Source: Candidatus Hebobacteria bacterium
GTDB taxonomy: Bacteria; Armatimonadota; Hebobacteria; Hebobacterales; Hebobacteraceae
Length of the DNA stretch: 10,195 nucleotides
Direction of reading: 5' to 3'
Assembly: GCA_029821235.1 (NCBI GenBank)
Contig: JALGTT010000109.1
Location: 1-10,195, forward strand
Both the position numbers and the translations under genes were made by a program. Shown in pieces: positions 1-7,850 of this stretch. The notes under the pieces were generated by a model. It searched no databases, had not been told where the DNA came from, and saw only the letters and a list, made by a program, of their open reading frames with translations. Every line of letters starts with the position of its first letter. Position 1 is the first letter of the stretch.

Positions 1-26
1 TGGGTAACCGTCACTTCCTCCTCCGG

Positions 27-55
27 TTGACAGCCCACAGGGGCATGGCTATCAT
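27..55 (+). promoter_or_regulatory. Sigma-70-type promoter of the activase gene
   Basis: A perfect -35 hexamer TTGACA lies at 27-32 and a -10 TATCAT (5 of 6 matches to consensus) at 50-55, with the ideal 17-nt spacer. Transcription would start near 62, leaving a leader of about 100 nt before the activase start codon. It is the best-matching promoter in the window. The call rests on consensus match only. Confidence 0.7.
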
Positions 56-130
56 GGGTTGGCGGGGCGGGAGCCCCCCGGATGCTTTCGGTTCAGGCAT
101 AGAGGCGGCGGCAGCGCGCTTGTGGGCTGT
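30..130. repeat. 10-bp inverted repeat spanning promoter and leader
   Basis: ACAGCCCACA at 30-39 is the exact reverse complement of TGTGGGCTGT at 121-130. The left arm overlaps the -35 box and spacer of the promoter at 27-55; the right arm lies in the untranslated leader. Because the left arm is upstream of the predicted transcription start, the pair cannot form an RNA hairpin from this promoter. Paired operator half-sites are possible, and so is chance. Confidence 0.35.
64..77 (+). other. Short GC hairpin at the 5' end of the activase leader
   Basis: GGGGC at 64-68 and GCCCC at 73-77 form a 5-bp stem closed by a GGGA loop, which fits the GNRA pattern. It sits a few bases after the predicted transcription start near 62, so it could protect the 5' end of the mRNA. 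I recognise no riboswitch class in the 62-161 leader, and in DNA this GC-rich such a stem may be incidental. Confidence 0.3.
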
Positions 131-170
131 GAGATTCCGTCAGCAGCAGTAATCATCATAGGTGATGCCG

Positions 171-3100
171 ATGCCAGAGGATCCAGTCAGTCAGGCGGGG
201 CCGGAGGTCGGCCAAGAACTTTCCCATTCTCCAATAACCCCGGATGTCGCGCGCCCGCATCATCCCGCGGCCTCCCTGGGCATTGATATCGGCGCGGAGA
301 CCGTGAAGGCCGCGCTGATGCGCGGGGAGGAACTGGAGGACTTGGGAGTGGTGGCGGTGCAGGGCAAGCCGCTCCAGAGAGTACGGGATATCCTCCAGCA
401 AGTGCGGGACATGGGGCTGGAGGAGGTGTCGCTGGGGCTCACCGGCTCCGGAGCCATGCAGGTAGCGGCTCTCCTGGGCGTGGAGCCGGTGGATGAGCCG
501 AATGCGCTGGCGGCGGCCTGCAACCGGCTGTACCCGAACGTGCGTACCGTGATCGAGATGGGCCGGGAGACGCAGAAATACCTGCGTTTCCAATGGGACG
601 AAACAGCAGGGCGACTGCTCCTGGACGAGGCGAACCTCAGCAGCAAGTGTGCGGCCGGCAGCGGCTCCTTCCTGGACCACATGGCTCGCCGTCTCAACTA
701 CTCCTCCATCGCCGAATTCGCCCGTGTGGCGGAGGAAACCGACAACCCGGCCTCCCTCTCCGGGCGGTGCGCGGTGTTCACCGAGTCGGATATCGTCCAC
801 CTCTACCAGAAGGGAACTCCCCGGGAGCGCATCGCCGCGGGCGTCCACCAGGCGATCTCCCGCAACTATCACTCGGCGATCGCACGAGGCCGGGATTTCG
901 TCGACGAAATACTGCTGATCGGGGGCGTGTCGCAGAACCCCGCGGTGCGGAAGTATCTGGCGAAAGAACTGGGGGTCGAGCCGGAGCGCCTGCTGGTGCC
1001 CCCGCACAACCTCACCCTGGGGGCGATCGGGGCGGCTCTCCGGGCGGAGGAAGCGGTCAACCTGGCGGAGGCGACCGCGCGGCTGGATGAGCAGATCTCC
1101 CGGCCGCTGGACTACCCGGCGCTGCCGCCGTTGTCGTATCGGCTGTCGCAGCGGCTGGCCGAGGATGCGAGCGCAGATGAACTTCCTCGACACGTGCCCG
1201 TTGCGGGCCTGGGGGTGGACATAGGATCGGTGAGCACCAAGGCGGCACTGGTGGCCGAGGTGGACGGCAAGGTCCACATCCTCGCCAGTTACTACCGGAG
1301 AACGGACGGCGACCCGCTGGCCGCGGTCCGCGATACCCTGTCGCACATTCAGGATCAGGCGCGAGAGGCTGGAATCGTCATTGACCGCATCTACGCGGGG
1401 ACCACGGGATCGGGGCGGTATCTGACGGGCGACTACATCGGGGCGGACGTTATCAAGAACGAGATCACCGCGCAGGCCCACGGCGCGCGCGCCTTCATGC
1501 CGGACGTGGAGTCCATCCTCGAAATCGGCGGCCAGGATTCGAAGTACATCCGGCTGGAGGGGGACACCATCGTCGATTTCGAGATGAACAAGGCGTGCGC
1601 GGCGGGCACCGGCGCCTTTCTGGAGAAGCAGGCGGCCCGGCTGGGGCTGCACATCAGCGATTTCGGCGAAGCCGCACTGCGCGCCCAGCGCCCTCCCGAC
1701 CTGGATTGGACCTGCACCGTTTTCTCCGAGTCGGCGGCCGTTTACTATCAGCAGAACAATGTGGCGATTGAGGATCTCTGCGCGGGGTTGTGCCTGGCCA
1801 GCGCGAAGAACTATCTGAACAAGAACGTGGCCAGCCGTCAGATCAGCGAGCGGGTGGTGTTCCAGGGCGCGGTCGCCTTCAATCAGGGCATGGTGGCCGC
1901 CTTCGAGACCATTCTGGGGCGGCCCATCCTGGTGCCTCCTCATCCCCACATCACCGGGGCCATCGGGGTGGCGTTGATCGCCTGCCGGCAGGGCAAGGGG
2001 GAGAGCAAGTTCCGCGGGTTCGACGCCATTGCGGAGGGCAAGTACCAGATTTCCTCCTTCGAGTGCAAGCGCTGCCCCAACCGCTGTGACGTCAACGTGT
2101 TTCAGTTGAACGGCGGAGAGAAGTTCTACTACAACGACCGGTGCGAGCGGTACAGCGGCGCGCGCAAGAAGAATCTGGGCAAGGACCTGCCGAACCTGTT
2201 CGCGGAGCGCGAGCAGATGCTGATGGAGGGGACGGATGCGGAGGCTCCCCCGGACGCGCCTACGGTGGGAATCCCGCGGGGGCTGATGTTCGCGGAATAC
2301 TACCCACTCTACCGCGCCTATTTCCAGGCGCTCGGCTTCCGGGTGGTGCCCTCCGATCCCACCAACAAGCGGATCATCACCAAGGGCGTCAACTCGGTGG
2401 CCGGGGAGCCGTGTTTCCCGATCAAGGTAGCGCACGGCCACGTGGCCCACCTGTTGGAGAAGGATGTCGACTATCTGTTCCTGCCCGGGGTGTGCGAGAC
2501 CGAGCAGCCCAACCCCAACCTGCGCTGGAGCCACACCTGTCCCTATGTGATGTCGGCCCCCGAGACCATCGCCGCCGCGCTCGGCCTGGAGGAGCGGGAG
2601 CGGCCGGTGCTGCTGAGGCCTCGGTTCTTCTTCCAACGGGGCGAGCGGCATATCAGGCGGGTGTTCCGCAGCCTCGGCCGGGAACTCGGGAAGCCTCCCA
2701 AGGAGGTGGAGCGGGCGATCGAGGCGGGGCTGAAGGCATTGCGCGAGTTCCGGCGCCGCCAGGATGCCCGCGCCCGCGAGGTGCTCGCCGGGCTGGGGGA
2801 GGATCAGCGCGCCTTCGTGGTGGTGGGAAGACCCTACACCCTCTACGACCCGGCCGCGAACATGGACATCGGCCGCAAGATCCAGGACCTGGGAATCCTG
2901 GCCATTCCCCAGGACTTCCTGCCTGCGGATGAAGAGGACGTTTCCGACTCCTGGCCCAACGCCTACGCGCGACAGATACAGAAGAAACTGGCGGCGGCGC
3001 GGGTGATCAAGCGAGACCCGCGCCTGCGAGCCGTGGTGCTGACCTACTTCGGGTGCGGCCCGGATTCGTTCGCCAATCCGTTCTTCAAGGATGAGATCGG

Positions 3101-4532
3101 CGAGCCGTGCTATGTGATGCAGATCGACGAGCACACCGCGGACGCGGGCGTGATAACCCGCATGGAGGCGTTTGCCGACACCGCCGCCGCGGGCGCCCAG
3201 GGGGCGGCGGAGGCGGTGATTCGCACCGACGCCACGCCCCTGCGCGCGCTCGGGGACCGGAGGCTGTGGATTCCGCACGCCTCCGACAGCGCGCGGGTGC
3301 TGGCGGCGGCCCTCCGCGCCTGGGATGTGAACGCGGAAGTGCTCCCCCGCTCCACCGATCCGGGCCTGAACCTGGCCCGCCAGGCGATCTCCGAGGACGT
3401 CTGCCTGCCCATGCTGGTGACCACTCAGGACCTGCTGGAGCGGGTCACGGCGAGCGATTTCCAGCCGAATGGAGAGGCCTTCTTCCAGGGACAGGCGGAG
3501 GGGCCGTGTCGGTTCGGCATGTACTACATGCTTCAGCGCCGCATCCTGGACAAGATGGGCCTGAACGAGGTGGGGATCGTCACCCTGGGCAGCCGCAGCG
3601 CGGACGGGGGCCTGGGGATCAGGTTCCTGCTGGCGGTGTGGTGCGGCCTGGTGGCCCACGACATGCTGGACAAGATGAGGCTGCACACCAGGCCCTATGA
3701 ACTGCGGTCCGGGGAGAGCGATATCATCTTCGATCACTACCTGGACGAATTGTGTCGGCTGATGCCGGAGATACGCAAGGCGCTCGACTCCGCACGGGGA
3801 CCGCTCTTTCTGATCTCTCAGCGGCACATGGAGCCGATCGCCGAATTGCTCCGCCGCGCCCAGCGGGACTTCGCCGCGGTTCCGCGCACCGACCACGGAG
3901 AGCCGAAGCCCCTGGTGGGCCTGGTGGGCGAGTTCTTCGTGCGCATCCACGACGGCTCCAATCAGAACATCATCCGCAAGCTGGAGCGCTCCGGCGCGGA
4001 GGTGTGGCTCGCCCCCGCCACCGAGTTCTTCGCCTACTCGAATCGCATCGCGGGCATCCTGGCAGCGGATCGCTGGGCGGACACGCGGGCCTGGCGGGAT
4101 CTCCAGGCGACGCTGGTTCGCACCCTCTTCAACCGGCTGGCGATGGAACACGAGCACCGCATCTTCGCCGCCACGCTTCCCTACCTCGACGGTTTCGAGG
4201 ACATCGGGCCGGACGAGGTAATCGAGGAAGGGGCCCGCTACGTGCACCCCTCGTTCGGCGGCGAGGCGATCTGCTCGATGGGAAAGGCGCGCGACTTCGC
4301 CAAACGCAGGCTGGCCGGTATCGTGAACGTGATCCCCTTCAACTGCATGCCCGGGATGACCGTGACCATGCTCTCCCAGGCCTTCCGCCGCCACCACGAA
4401 AACATCCCGTTCCTCAACCTCGACTACGACGGATTCGTGGACTCCAGCCGGGACGCAAAGATCGCCTCCTTCATGTCCCAGGTGAAGGAGCGGATGGCCG
4501 CGCGGAAACTGGCGGCGCGGGAGACTGCATAG
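171..4532 (+). CDS. Giant acyl-CoA dehydratase activase-like fusion protein (2x BcrAD/BadFG ATPase + DUF2229 + HgdB-like)
   Basis: This is a 1453-residue cytoplasmic iron-sulfur protein of the BadF/BadG/BcrA/BcrD family. Family members use ATP to push a low-potential electron into 2-hydroxyacyl-CoA dehydratases or benzoyl-CoA reductases. Two ASKHA ATPase domains are visible. The first (about 35-300) starts with GIDIGAETVKA and has cluster-ligand cysteines in SSKCAAGSGSF (Cys160) and GRCAVFTESD (Cys200). The second (about 345-605) starts with GVDIGSVSTKAAL and has Cys476 (KACAAGTGAF) and Cys515 (TCTVFSES). A linker around 632-658 carries C-x2-C-x3-C plus one more cysteine. A DUF2229-like region follows (about 697-925, GIPRGLMFAEYYPLY). 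The C-terminal half resembles HgdB-like proteins, with conserved-looking Cys962, 980, 1078, 1113, 1368 and 1392. ATG at 171 is preferred because AGGTG at 160-164 is spaced 6 nt from it; GTG 162 and ATG 165 are alternatives. The family is clear; the substrate and partner are unknown. Confidence 0.92.
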   Translation: MPEDPVSQAGPEVGQELSHSPITPDVARPHHPAASLGIDIGAETVKAALMRGEELEDLGVVAVQGKPLQRVRDILQQVRDMGLEEVSLGLTGSGAMQVAALLGVEPVDEPNALAAACNRLYPNVRTVIEMGRETQKYLRFQWDETAGRLLLDEANLSSKCAAGSGSFLDHMARRLNYSSIAEFARVAEETDNPASLSGRCAVFTESDIVHLYQKGTPRERIAAGVHQAISRNYHSAIARGRDFVDEILLIGGVSQNPAVRKYLAKELGVEPERLLVPPHNLTLGAIGAALRAEEAVNLAEATARLDEQISRPLDYPALPPLSYRLSQRLAEDASADELPRHVPVAGLGVDIGSVSTKAALVAEVDGKVHILASYYRRTDGDPLAAVRDTLSHIQDQAREAGIVIDRIYAGTTGSGRYLTGDYIGADVIKNEITAQAHGARAFMPDVESILEIGGQDSKYIRLEGDTIVDFEMNKACAAGTGAFLEKQAARLGLHISDFGEAALRAQRPPDLDWTCTVFSESAAVYYQQNNVAIEDLCAGLCLASAKNYLNKNVASRQISERVVFQGAVAFNQGMVAAFETILGRPILVPPHPHITGAIGVALIACRQGKGESKFRGFDAIAEGKYQISSFECKRCPNRCDVNVFQLNGGEKFYYNDRCERYSGARKKNLGKDLPNLFAEREQMLMEGTDAEAPPDAPTVGIPRGLMFAEYYPLYRAYFQALGFRVVPSDPTNKRIITKGVNSVAGEPCFPIKVAHGHVAHLLEKDVDYLFLPGVCETEQPNPNLRWSHTCPYVMSAPETIAAALGLEERERPVLLRPRFFFQRGERHIRRVFRSLGRELGKPPKEVERAIEAGLKALREFRRRQDARAREVLAGLGEDQRAFVVVGRPYTLYDPAANMDIGRKIQDLGILAIPQDFLPADEEDVSDSWPNAYARQIQKKLAAARVIKRDPRLRAVVLTYFGCGPDSFANPFFKDEIGEPCYVMQIDEHTADAGVITRMEAFADTAAAGAQGAAEAVIRTDATPLRALGDRRLWIPHASDSARVLAAALRAWDVNAEVLPRSTDPGLNLARQAISEDVCLPMLVTTQDLLERVTASDFQPNGEAFFQGQAEGPCRFGMYYMLQRRILDKMGLNEVGIVTLGSRSADGGLGIRFLLAVWCGLVAHDMLDKMRLHTRPYELRSGESDIIFDHYLDELCRLMPEIRKALDSARGPLFLISQRHMEPIAELLRRAQRDFAAVPRTDHGEPKPLVGLVGEFFVRIHDGSNQNIIRKLERSGAEVWLAPATEFFAYSNRIAGILAADRWADTRAWRDLQATLVRTLFNRLAMEHEHRIFAATLPYLDGFEDIGPDEVIEEGARYVHPSFGGEAICSMGKARDFAKRRLAGIVNVIPFNCMPGMTVTMLSQAFRRHHENIPFLNLDYDGFVDSSRDAKIASFMSQVKERMAARKLAARETA

Positions 4533-4562
4533 CGCACGGGTCCCTGGGCGGGTATCGGGCCG

Positions 4563-4571
4563 TGGTATAAT
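4563..4571 (+). promoter_or_regulatory. Extended -10 promoter of hicBA
   Basis: TGGTATAAT at 4563-4571 is a perfect extended -10 element (TGn plus TATAAT). No -35 hexamer is recognisable 16-18 nt upstream, which is typical of extended -10 promoters. Transcription would start near 4578, about 40 nt before the hicB start. It separates hicBA from the activase gene ending 30 nt earlier. Confidence 0.6.
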
Positions 4572-4619
4572 AGTCGTGACAGGGAATGCTCTGTCGCAGC
4601 CTGTGGACGGGAGCCTCAG

Positions 4620-4823
4620 ATGACGTTCAAGATCATACTCGAACCCAGCGAGGACGGAGGGTACACGGCATTGGTGCCAGCCCTGCCCGGCTGTATCAGC
4701 GAGGGCGATACCGAGGAGGAGGCGCTCGCGAATATTCGAGAGGCCATCCGCCTCTATCTGGAACCGCTCCAGGACGATCCAGAACCTGCTGCCGGAGCGC
4801 TGGTGAAGGAACTCGTCCTTTGA
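4620..4823 (+). CDS. hicB: HicB-family antitoxin (short form)
   Basis: This 67-residue protein matches the HicB/UPF0150 antitoxin family, which binds and neutralises the HicA mRNA interferase. The family hallmark is visible: a short first strand (FKIILEPSEDGGYTALVPAL), the PGCISEGDTEEEAL turn, and a helix (NIREAIRLYLEPL) ending in an acidic tail. The length fits the short HicB form, with only the partial RNase H-like fold and no C-terminal DNA-binding domain, so autoregulation by this protein alone is uncertain. GGGAG at 4609-4613 is well placed (6 nt) before ATG 4620. Its TGA stop overlaps the TTG start of the hicA reading frame (TTGA at 4820-4823), implying translational coupling. The antitoxin is intact although its toxin is broken. 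Confidence 0.85.
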   Translation: MTFKIILEPSEDGGYTALVPALPGCISEGDTEEEALANIREAIRLYLEPLQDDPEPAAGALVKELVL

Positions 4824-5047
4824 CCAAGGTGCCCAGCCTGCCGTATACGGACATCGTCCGGGCTCTGTAACGAGATGGTTGGATTGGACTTCGTCAACGG
4901 GGCAGTCACATCCGATTGCAGAAGCAGGTGGAGGGAGAAACCCTGAGGATTACCATTCCGGCCCACAGGCCTGTGAAACGTTCGACTCTAGCCCACATCC
5001 TGAAGCAGGCAGGCCTGGGAGTGGATGACCTGCTCAGGCTTCTGTAG
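4820..5047 (+). pseudogene. hicA: HicA-family mRNA interferase toxin, interrupted by one in-frame TAA
   Basis: Read from TTG 4820, one frame gives LTKVPSLPYTDIVRAL, then TAA at 4868-4870, then RDGWIGLRQRGSHIRL and onward to TAG at 5045-5047. Without the TAA this is a 75-residue HicA (YcfA/DUF1874-like fold), the usual family length, keeping the catalytic-histidine motif GSHIR, the IPAHRPVKRSTLAHIL segment and the AGLGVDDLLRLL tail. HicA cleaves mRNA and is held in check by HicB. The stop is codon 17, upstream of the catalytic histidine, and there is no ATG or GTG in frame soon after it, so active toxin should not be made unless the stop is read through. A CAA-to-TAA change would explain it. 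The rest of the frame is undamaged, so the lesion is recent or is a sequencing error. Confidence 0.82.
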
Positions 5048-5140
5048 ACTGCGCGCCTGCGGGGTGAATCGGGATGATGAGGCGTGTCTGCGACTGTGAG
5101 GGGTGCCCCTTGCCGGACGCTGTCTAAGAGCTGCGTCCGT

Positions 5141-5215
5141 TCAGCCGGAATCCTTCTGGGGTCTTCCCACCGCGATCAGCAGGCCGCCCGTGAACCTCTC
5201 CAGCGGCCGCAGCCC
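5141..5215 (-). other. Out-of-frame C-terminal coding remnant of the methyltransferase
   Basis: On the minus strand, from 5215 down to the TGA at 5143-5141, the frame offset by two from the methyltransferase reads GLRPLERFTGGLLIAVGRP plus five further residues. The hydrophobic strand GGLLIAVGRP is the kind of last beta-strand that ends class I methyltransferases. Joined to the upstream frame it would give a protein of about 253 residues. The join is inferred from reading frames, not from an alignment. Confidence 0.55.
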
Positions 5216-5901
5216 GGCGTGCCGCGTTTGGTCGCCCACGCGTCGAGTTTGGCGCACTTGCGGTCCAGGAAGCGGTCGAGCGGGGGCAGGCCGGTGCGGG
5301 GGAGCGACCAGTAGAAACCGACATTGTAGAGCGGAAAGAAGCGACGCATGAGCGCGGGCGTGAGGCCTGCCGCCCGGAAGAGCGCCCGCATCCGGCGTAT
5401 GGAGATGGGACGCTCATAGCCATAGGTGGAGCGGAAGCGGCCCGTGCGGCAGTGAAACTCGTTCCAGTGCGGGGTGGCGGGGACGATGATGACGACTTGC
5501 TCCCCCGCATGGTCCGCATGTGCTTCCAGGCAGCGAATCTGTTCTTCGCCTCGGAAGTGCTCCAGGAGACCGGAGGAGAGCACGATATCGAACCGCCGGC
5601 CCAGGTCCAGAGAGAGTACTTCGGCCTGCACGAAGGAGACCCCATCACGACCGGCGAGCACCTTGCGCGCCACCGCGAGCGCCTTCGCGGACCGGTCCAA
5701 GAGGGTGACCTGGCCGGCCCCCCGCTCCAGCGCGAACCGCCCCAGGGTGCCGCGCCCGCAGCCCAGTTCCAGCACCGAGCGTCCCGTGAAATCCACGCCT
5801 TGCCGCAGGACGCGGAAGATCTCCTGGTCCAGGTCACCGCTTTCCCCGCCCGAACTATGGGACCAAATGCGGTCCCAGTGGTCGTTCTCGCTCACCGTCA
5901 A
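5176..5901 (-). CDS. Class I SAM-dependent methyltransferase, C-terminus frameshifted
   Basis: This 241-residue protein has a Rossmann-type methyltransferase core: motif I VLELGCGRG at 43-51 (SAM-binding glycine loop), the acidic residue after strand 2 in TLLDRS (Asp69), and FDIVLSSGLLEHF at 104-116. The opening HWDRIW is common in small-molecule or lipid methyltransferases of this class, but the substrate cannot be read. The start overlaps the stop of the upstream ABC exporter gene (TTG 5901 over TGA 5900-5898); GTG 5895 is an alternative with GGGGG 6 nt upstream. The two genes are therefore probably translationally coupled. The last residues (TPGCGRWRGSRAAC) look wrong: another frame continues with GLRPLERFTGGLLIAVGRP and stops at 5141-5143, a normal-looking final strand for the fold. 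One lost base near 5213-5240 would explain this. Confidence 0.85.
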   Translation of the reverse strand: MTVSENDHWDRIWSHSSGGESGDLDQEIFRVLRQGVDFTGRSVLELGCGRGTLGRFALERGAGQVTLLDRSAKALAVARKVLAGRDGVSFVQAEVLSLDLGRRFDIVLSSGLLEHFRGEEQIRCLEAHADHAGEQVVIIVPATPHWNEFHCRTGRFRSTYGYERPISIRRMRALFRAAGLTPALMRRFFPLYNVGFYWSLPRTGLPPLDRFLDRKCAKLDAWATKRGTPGCGRWRGSRAAC

Positions 5902-7754
5902 CCCCCGGACTCTGGCGGCGGGAGTTCATCGAGGCCGCTCGACACCTGCATCCGGTACAACCTGCTGTAAGCGCCTCCGGCGGCCAGCAGTCCTTCGTGT
6001 GTGCCCTCCTCGACGATTCTGCCGTCGGAGAGCACGAGGATGCGGTCGGCGCGCCGGACGGTGGACAGGCGGTGAGCGATCACCAGGGTGGTGCGTCCCT
6101 GCATCAGCACCTCGAGCGCTTTCTGCACCGCGGCCTCCGACTCCACATCGAGCGAACTGGTGGCCTCGTCGAGGATGAGTATCCGCGGGTCCTTGAGAAG
6201 GGCGCGGGCGACGGCAATGCGCTGACGCTGGCCCCCGGACAGTTTCACCGCCCGTTCCCCCACATCGGTCTCATAGCCCTCCGGCAGCGCGGTGATGAAC
6301 TCGTGCGCATTGGCCGCCTTCGCCGCCTCCACCACCTCCTCGTCCGAGGCGTCGGCGCGGCCGTAGCGGATGTTCTCCTTGATGGTGCCGCCGAAGAGGA
6401 TGGTCTCCTGGGGGACGAGCCCGATCTGCTGTCGCAGGGAATGCAGGGTGACCTCCCGCAGGTCGTGTCCATCGATCTCCACCCGGCCCTCCGTCGGGTC
6501 GTAGAAACGCAGCACCAGATTGGCGAGGCTGGTCTTGCCCGCGCCGGAGGGCCCCACCACCGCCACCGTCTCGCCCGGCGCGATCTCTAGGTTGATATCG
6601 TGGAGCACCGGCTCGCCCTCCGCGTAGCGGAAGGTGACGTGCCGGAAGGCGATGCGTCCCTCCACAGGCGGGAGGGGCCGCGCCTCCGGTCTCTCGACGA
6701 TATCGGGCTCCCGCGCGATCACCTCCACGATGCGGCCCAGCGCGCCCAGGGCCTGCTGCACCCGCAGGTGGAGGGTGCCGAACTTCACGAACCACGCGCC
6801 CACCTGTTGCAGCAGCACGATGAGGGCGATGAGCACGCTGAGGCGGAGTTCCTGGCGGAGGATGAGCAGGCCCGCGTAGGTGCCGAGCATCACGAAGGAG
6901 GTGTAGCCGAGAAACTGCACGGCCTGGGGCGAGAGCGCGGCGACCCGCGCCACCCGGATCATCGCCGAGAAGGTGTTCTCGTTGAGTTCCCGGAAGCGGG
7001 CGACCTCGTACTCCTCGCGGGCGAAGGACTGGATCACCCGGATGGAGGCGAGGCGCTCGTGGAGGCGAGCGTTCAGGTCGGCGATCCGCTCCTGCTGGCT
7101 GACGGTGAGGCGGCGGATACGGCGGCCGGTGCGCTGGATGACCCAGGCCATCAGGGGCGCGAACACCATCACCATCAGGGTGAGCCTCCAGTTGTAGCGC
7201 ACCATCATGCCGATGCCGCCCAGCACGATCAGGGGGGCGAGCAGGTAGTTGGTCATATCCTCCCGGAAGAGCTGCTGGACGAGGGCCACGTCGTTCATCA
7301 GACGGGACATGAGATCGCCCACCCGCTGGGAGTCGTGGAAGGCGATGGATTGGCGCTGGAGCCGCTCGAACAGCAGTGAGCGCAGTTGCACCAGCACCCG
7401 CCCGCCCACGTACTGCCCCAGGTAGATGCGAAAGTAGGTCACGATACCCCGGAAGAGAGCGACCAGCAGGGCGACCGCGGCCCACAGATAGAGCAGATGC
7501 AGCCGACCGGAGAGCGGCCTCGCAAGGACTTCGTTGACCCAGGAGACGGCGTGCTGCAGGAGGGCGAAGTGTGCGGCCGGGGGCGGCAGGGAGAGGGGTT
7601 GCGCGTGCTCGTCGAGGATGTTGACGAGGGTGTAGGCGAGGCCGGGGATGAGCGCGACCGGCACCAGGGCAGCGGCAACCACCGCCAGCAGGAGCAGCGC
7701 CACCCGCTTTCGTTGGGGCTTCAGAAGTTCAAGGAGAAGTCTGCGGACATGCAT
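5898..7754 (-). CDS. MsbA-like ABC exporter, fused permease and ATPase
   Basis: This 618-residue half-transporter has an N-terminal six-helix transmembrane domain (about 1-340) and a C-terminal nucleotide-binding domain (about 365-600). Visible motifs are the aromatic A-loop Tyr377, Walker A GPSGAGKT (401-408), Q-loop Gln449 in LVPQETILFGGTI, signature LSGGQ (505-509), Walker B ILILDEA (525-531) and switch His561 in IAHRLSTV. All catalytic residues are present. Such proteins homodimerise in the inner membrane and export lipids, drugs or peptides using ATP; the cargo is not deducible. ATG 7754 is chosen over the upstream TTG 7790 because the predicted promoter -10 box (7794-7789) covers that TTG, and homology-like sequence begins with MHVRRLLLELLKPQ. 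The downstream methyltransferase overlaps its stop by 4 nt, so the pair forms an operon. Confidence 0.93.
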   Translation of the reverse strand: MHVRRLLLELLKPQRKRVALLLLAVVAAALVPVALIPGLAYTLVNILDEHAQPLSLPPPAAHFALLQHAVSWVNEVLARPLSGRLHLLYLWAAVALLVALFRGIVTYFRIYLGQYVGGRVLVQLRSLLFERLQRQSIAFHDSQRVGDLMSRLMNDVALVQQLFREDMTNYLLAPLIVLGGIGMMVRYNWRLTLMVMVFAPLMAWVIQRTGRRIRRLTVSQQERIADLNARLHERLASIRVIQSFAREEYEVARFRELNENTFSAMIRVARVAALSPQAVQFLGYTSFVMLGTYAGLLILRQELRLSVLIALIVLLQQVGAWFVKFGTLHLRVQQALGALGRIVEVIAREPDIVERPEARPLPPVEGRIAFRHVTFRYAEGEPVLHDINLEIAPGETVAVVGPSGAGKTSLANLVLRFYDPTEGRVEIDGHDLREVTLHSLRQQIGLVPQETILFGGTIKENIRYGRADASDEEVVEAAKAANAHEFITALPEGYETDVGERAVKLSGGQRQRIAVARALLKDPRILILDEATSSLDVESEAAVQKALEVLMQGRTTLVIAHRLSTVRRADRILVLSDGRIVEEGTHEGLLAAGGAYSRLYRMQVSSGLDELPPPESGG

Positions 7755-7788
7755 AGGGTTGCCCGGAGGACGGCCGGGTTTACACGGC

Positions 7789-7818
7789 AAGATAGTGCAA
7801 AGGCCCGGCCGGTGTCAA
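7789..7818 (-). promoter_or_regulatory. Sigma-70-type promoter of the ABC exporter operon
   Basis: On the minus strand, TTGACA (7818-7813) and TATCTT (7794-7789) are separated by 18 nt. The -35 is perfect and the -10 matches 4 of 6 positions. Transcription would start near 7782, about 28 nt before ATG 7754. It is divergent from the infA promoter, with the two -35 boxes 32 nt apart. Confidence 0.6.
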
Positions 7819-7850
7819 GCCGCGCCAGGTGCACGGGCGGCCGAACCTGC

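Noticed and set aside
62..161. Riboswitch in the activase leader
   Set aside because: Only a short GC hairpin and a 4-bp ATGC/GCAT pairing are visible, with no conserved core of a known class.
156..4397. Uninterrupted 1413-codon antisense reading frame opposite the activase gene
   Set aside because: It is striking in length, but its product is His/Arg/Gly/Leu-rich without recognisable domains. It mirrors the codon-position GC bias of the clearly homologous plus-strand gene, which suppresses antisense stops.
4586..4870. 94-codon frame overlapping hicB
   Set aside because: Most of it is hicB read out of frame. Only its last 16 codons are meaningful, being the N-terminus of the interrupted hicA.
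5092..5111. Possible terminator hairpin AGGGG/CCCCT after hicA
   Set aside because: The loop would be only 2 nt and no T-run follows; too weak to call.
7755..7790. Longer ABC exporter start at TTG 7790
   Set aside because: It overlaps the predicted -10 box, lies before the predicted transcription start, and adds only a Pro/Gly-rich stretch; ATG 7754 fits better.
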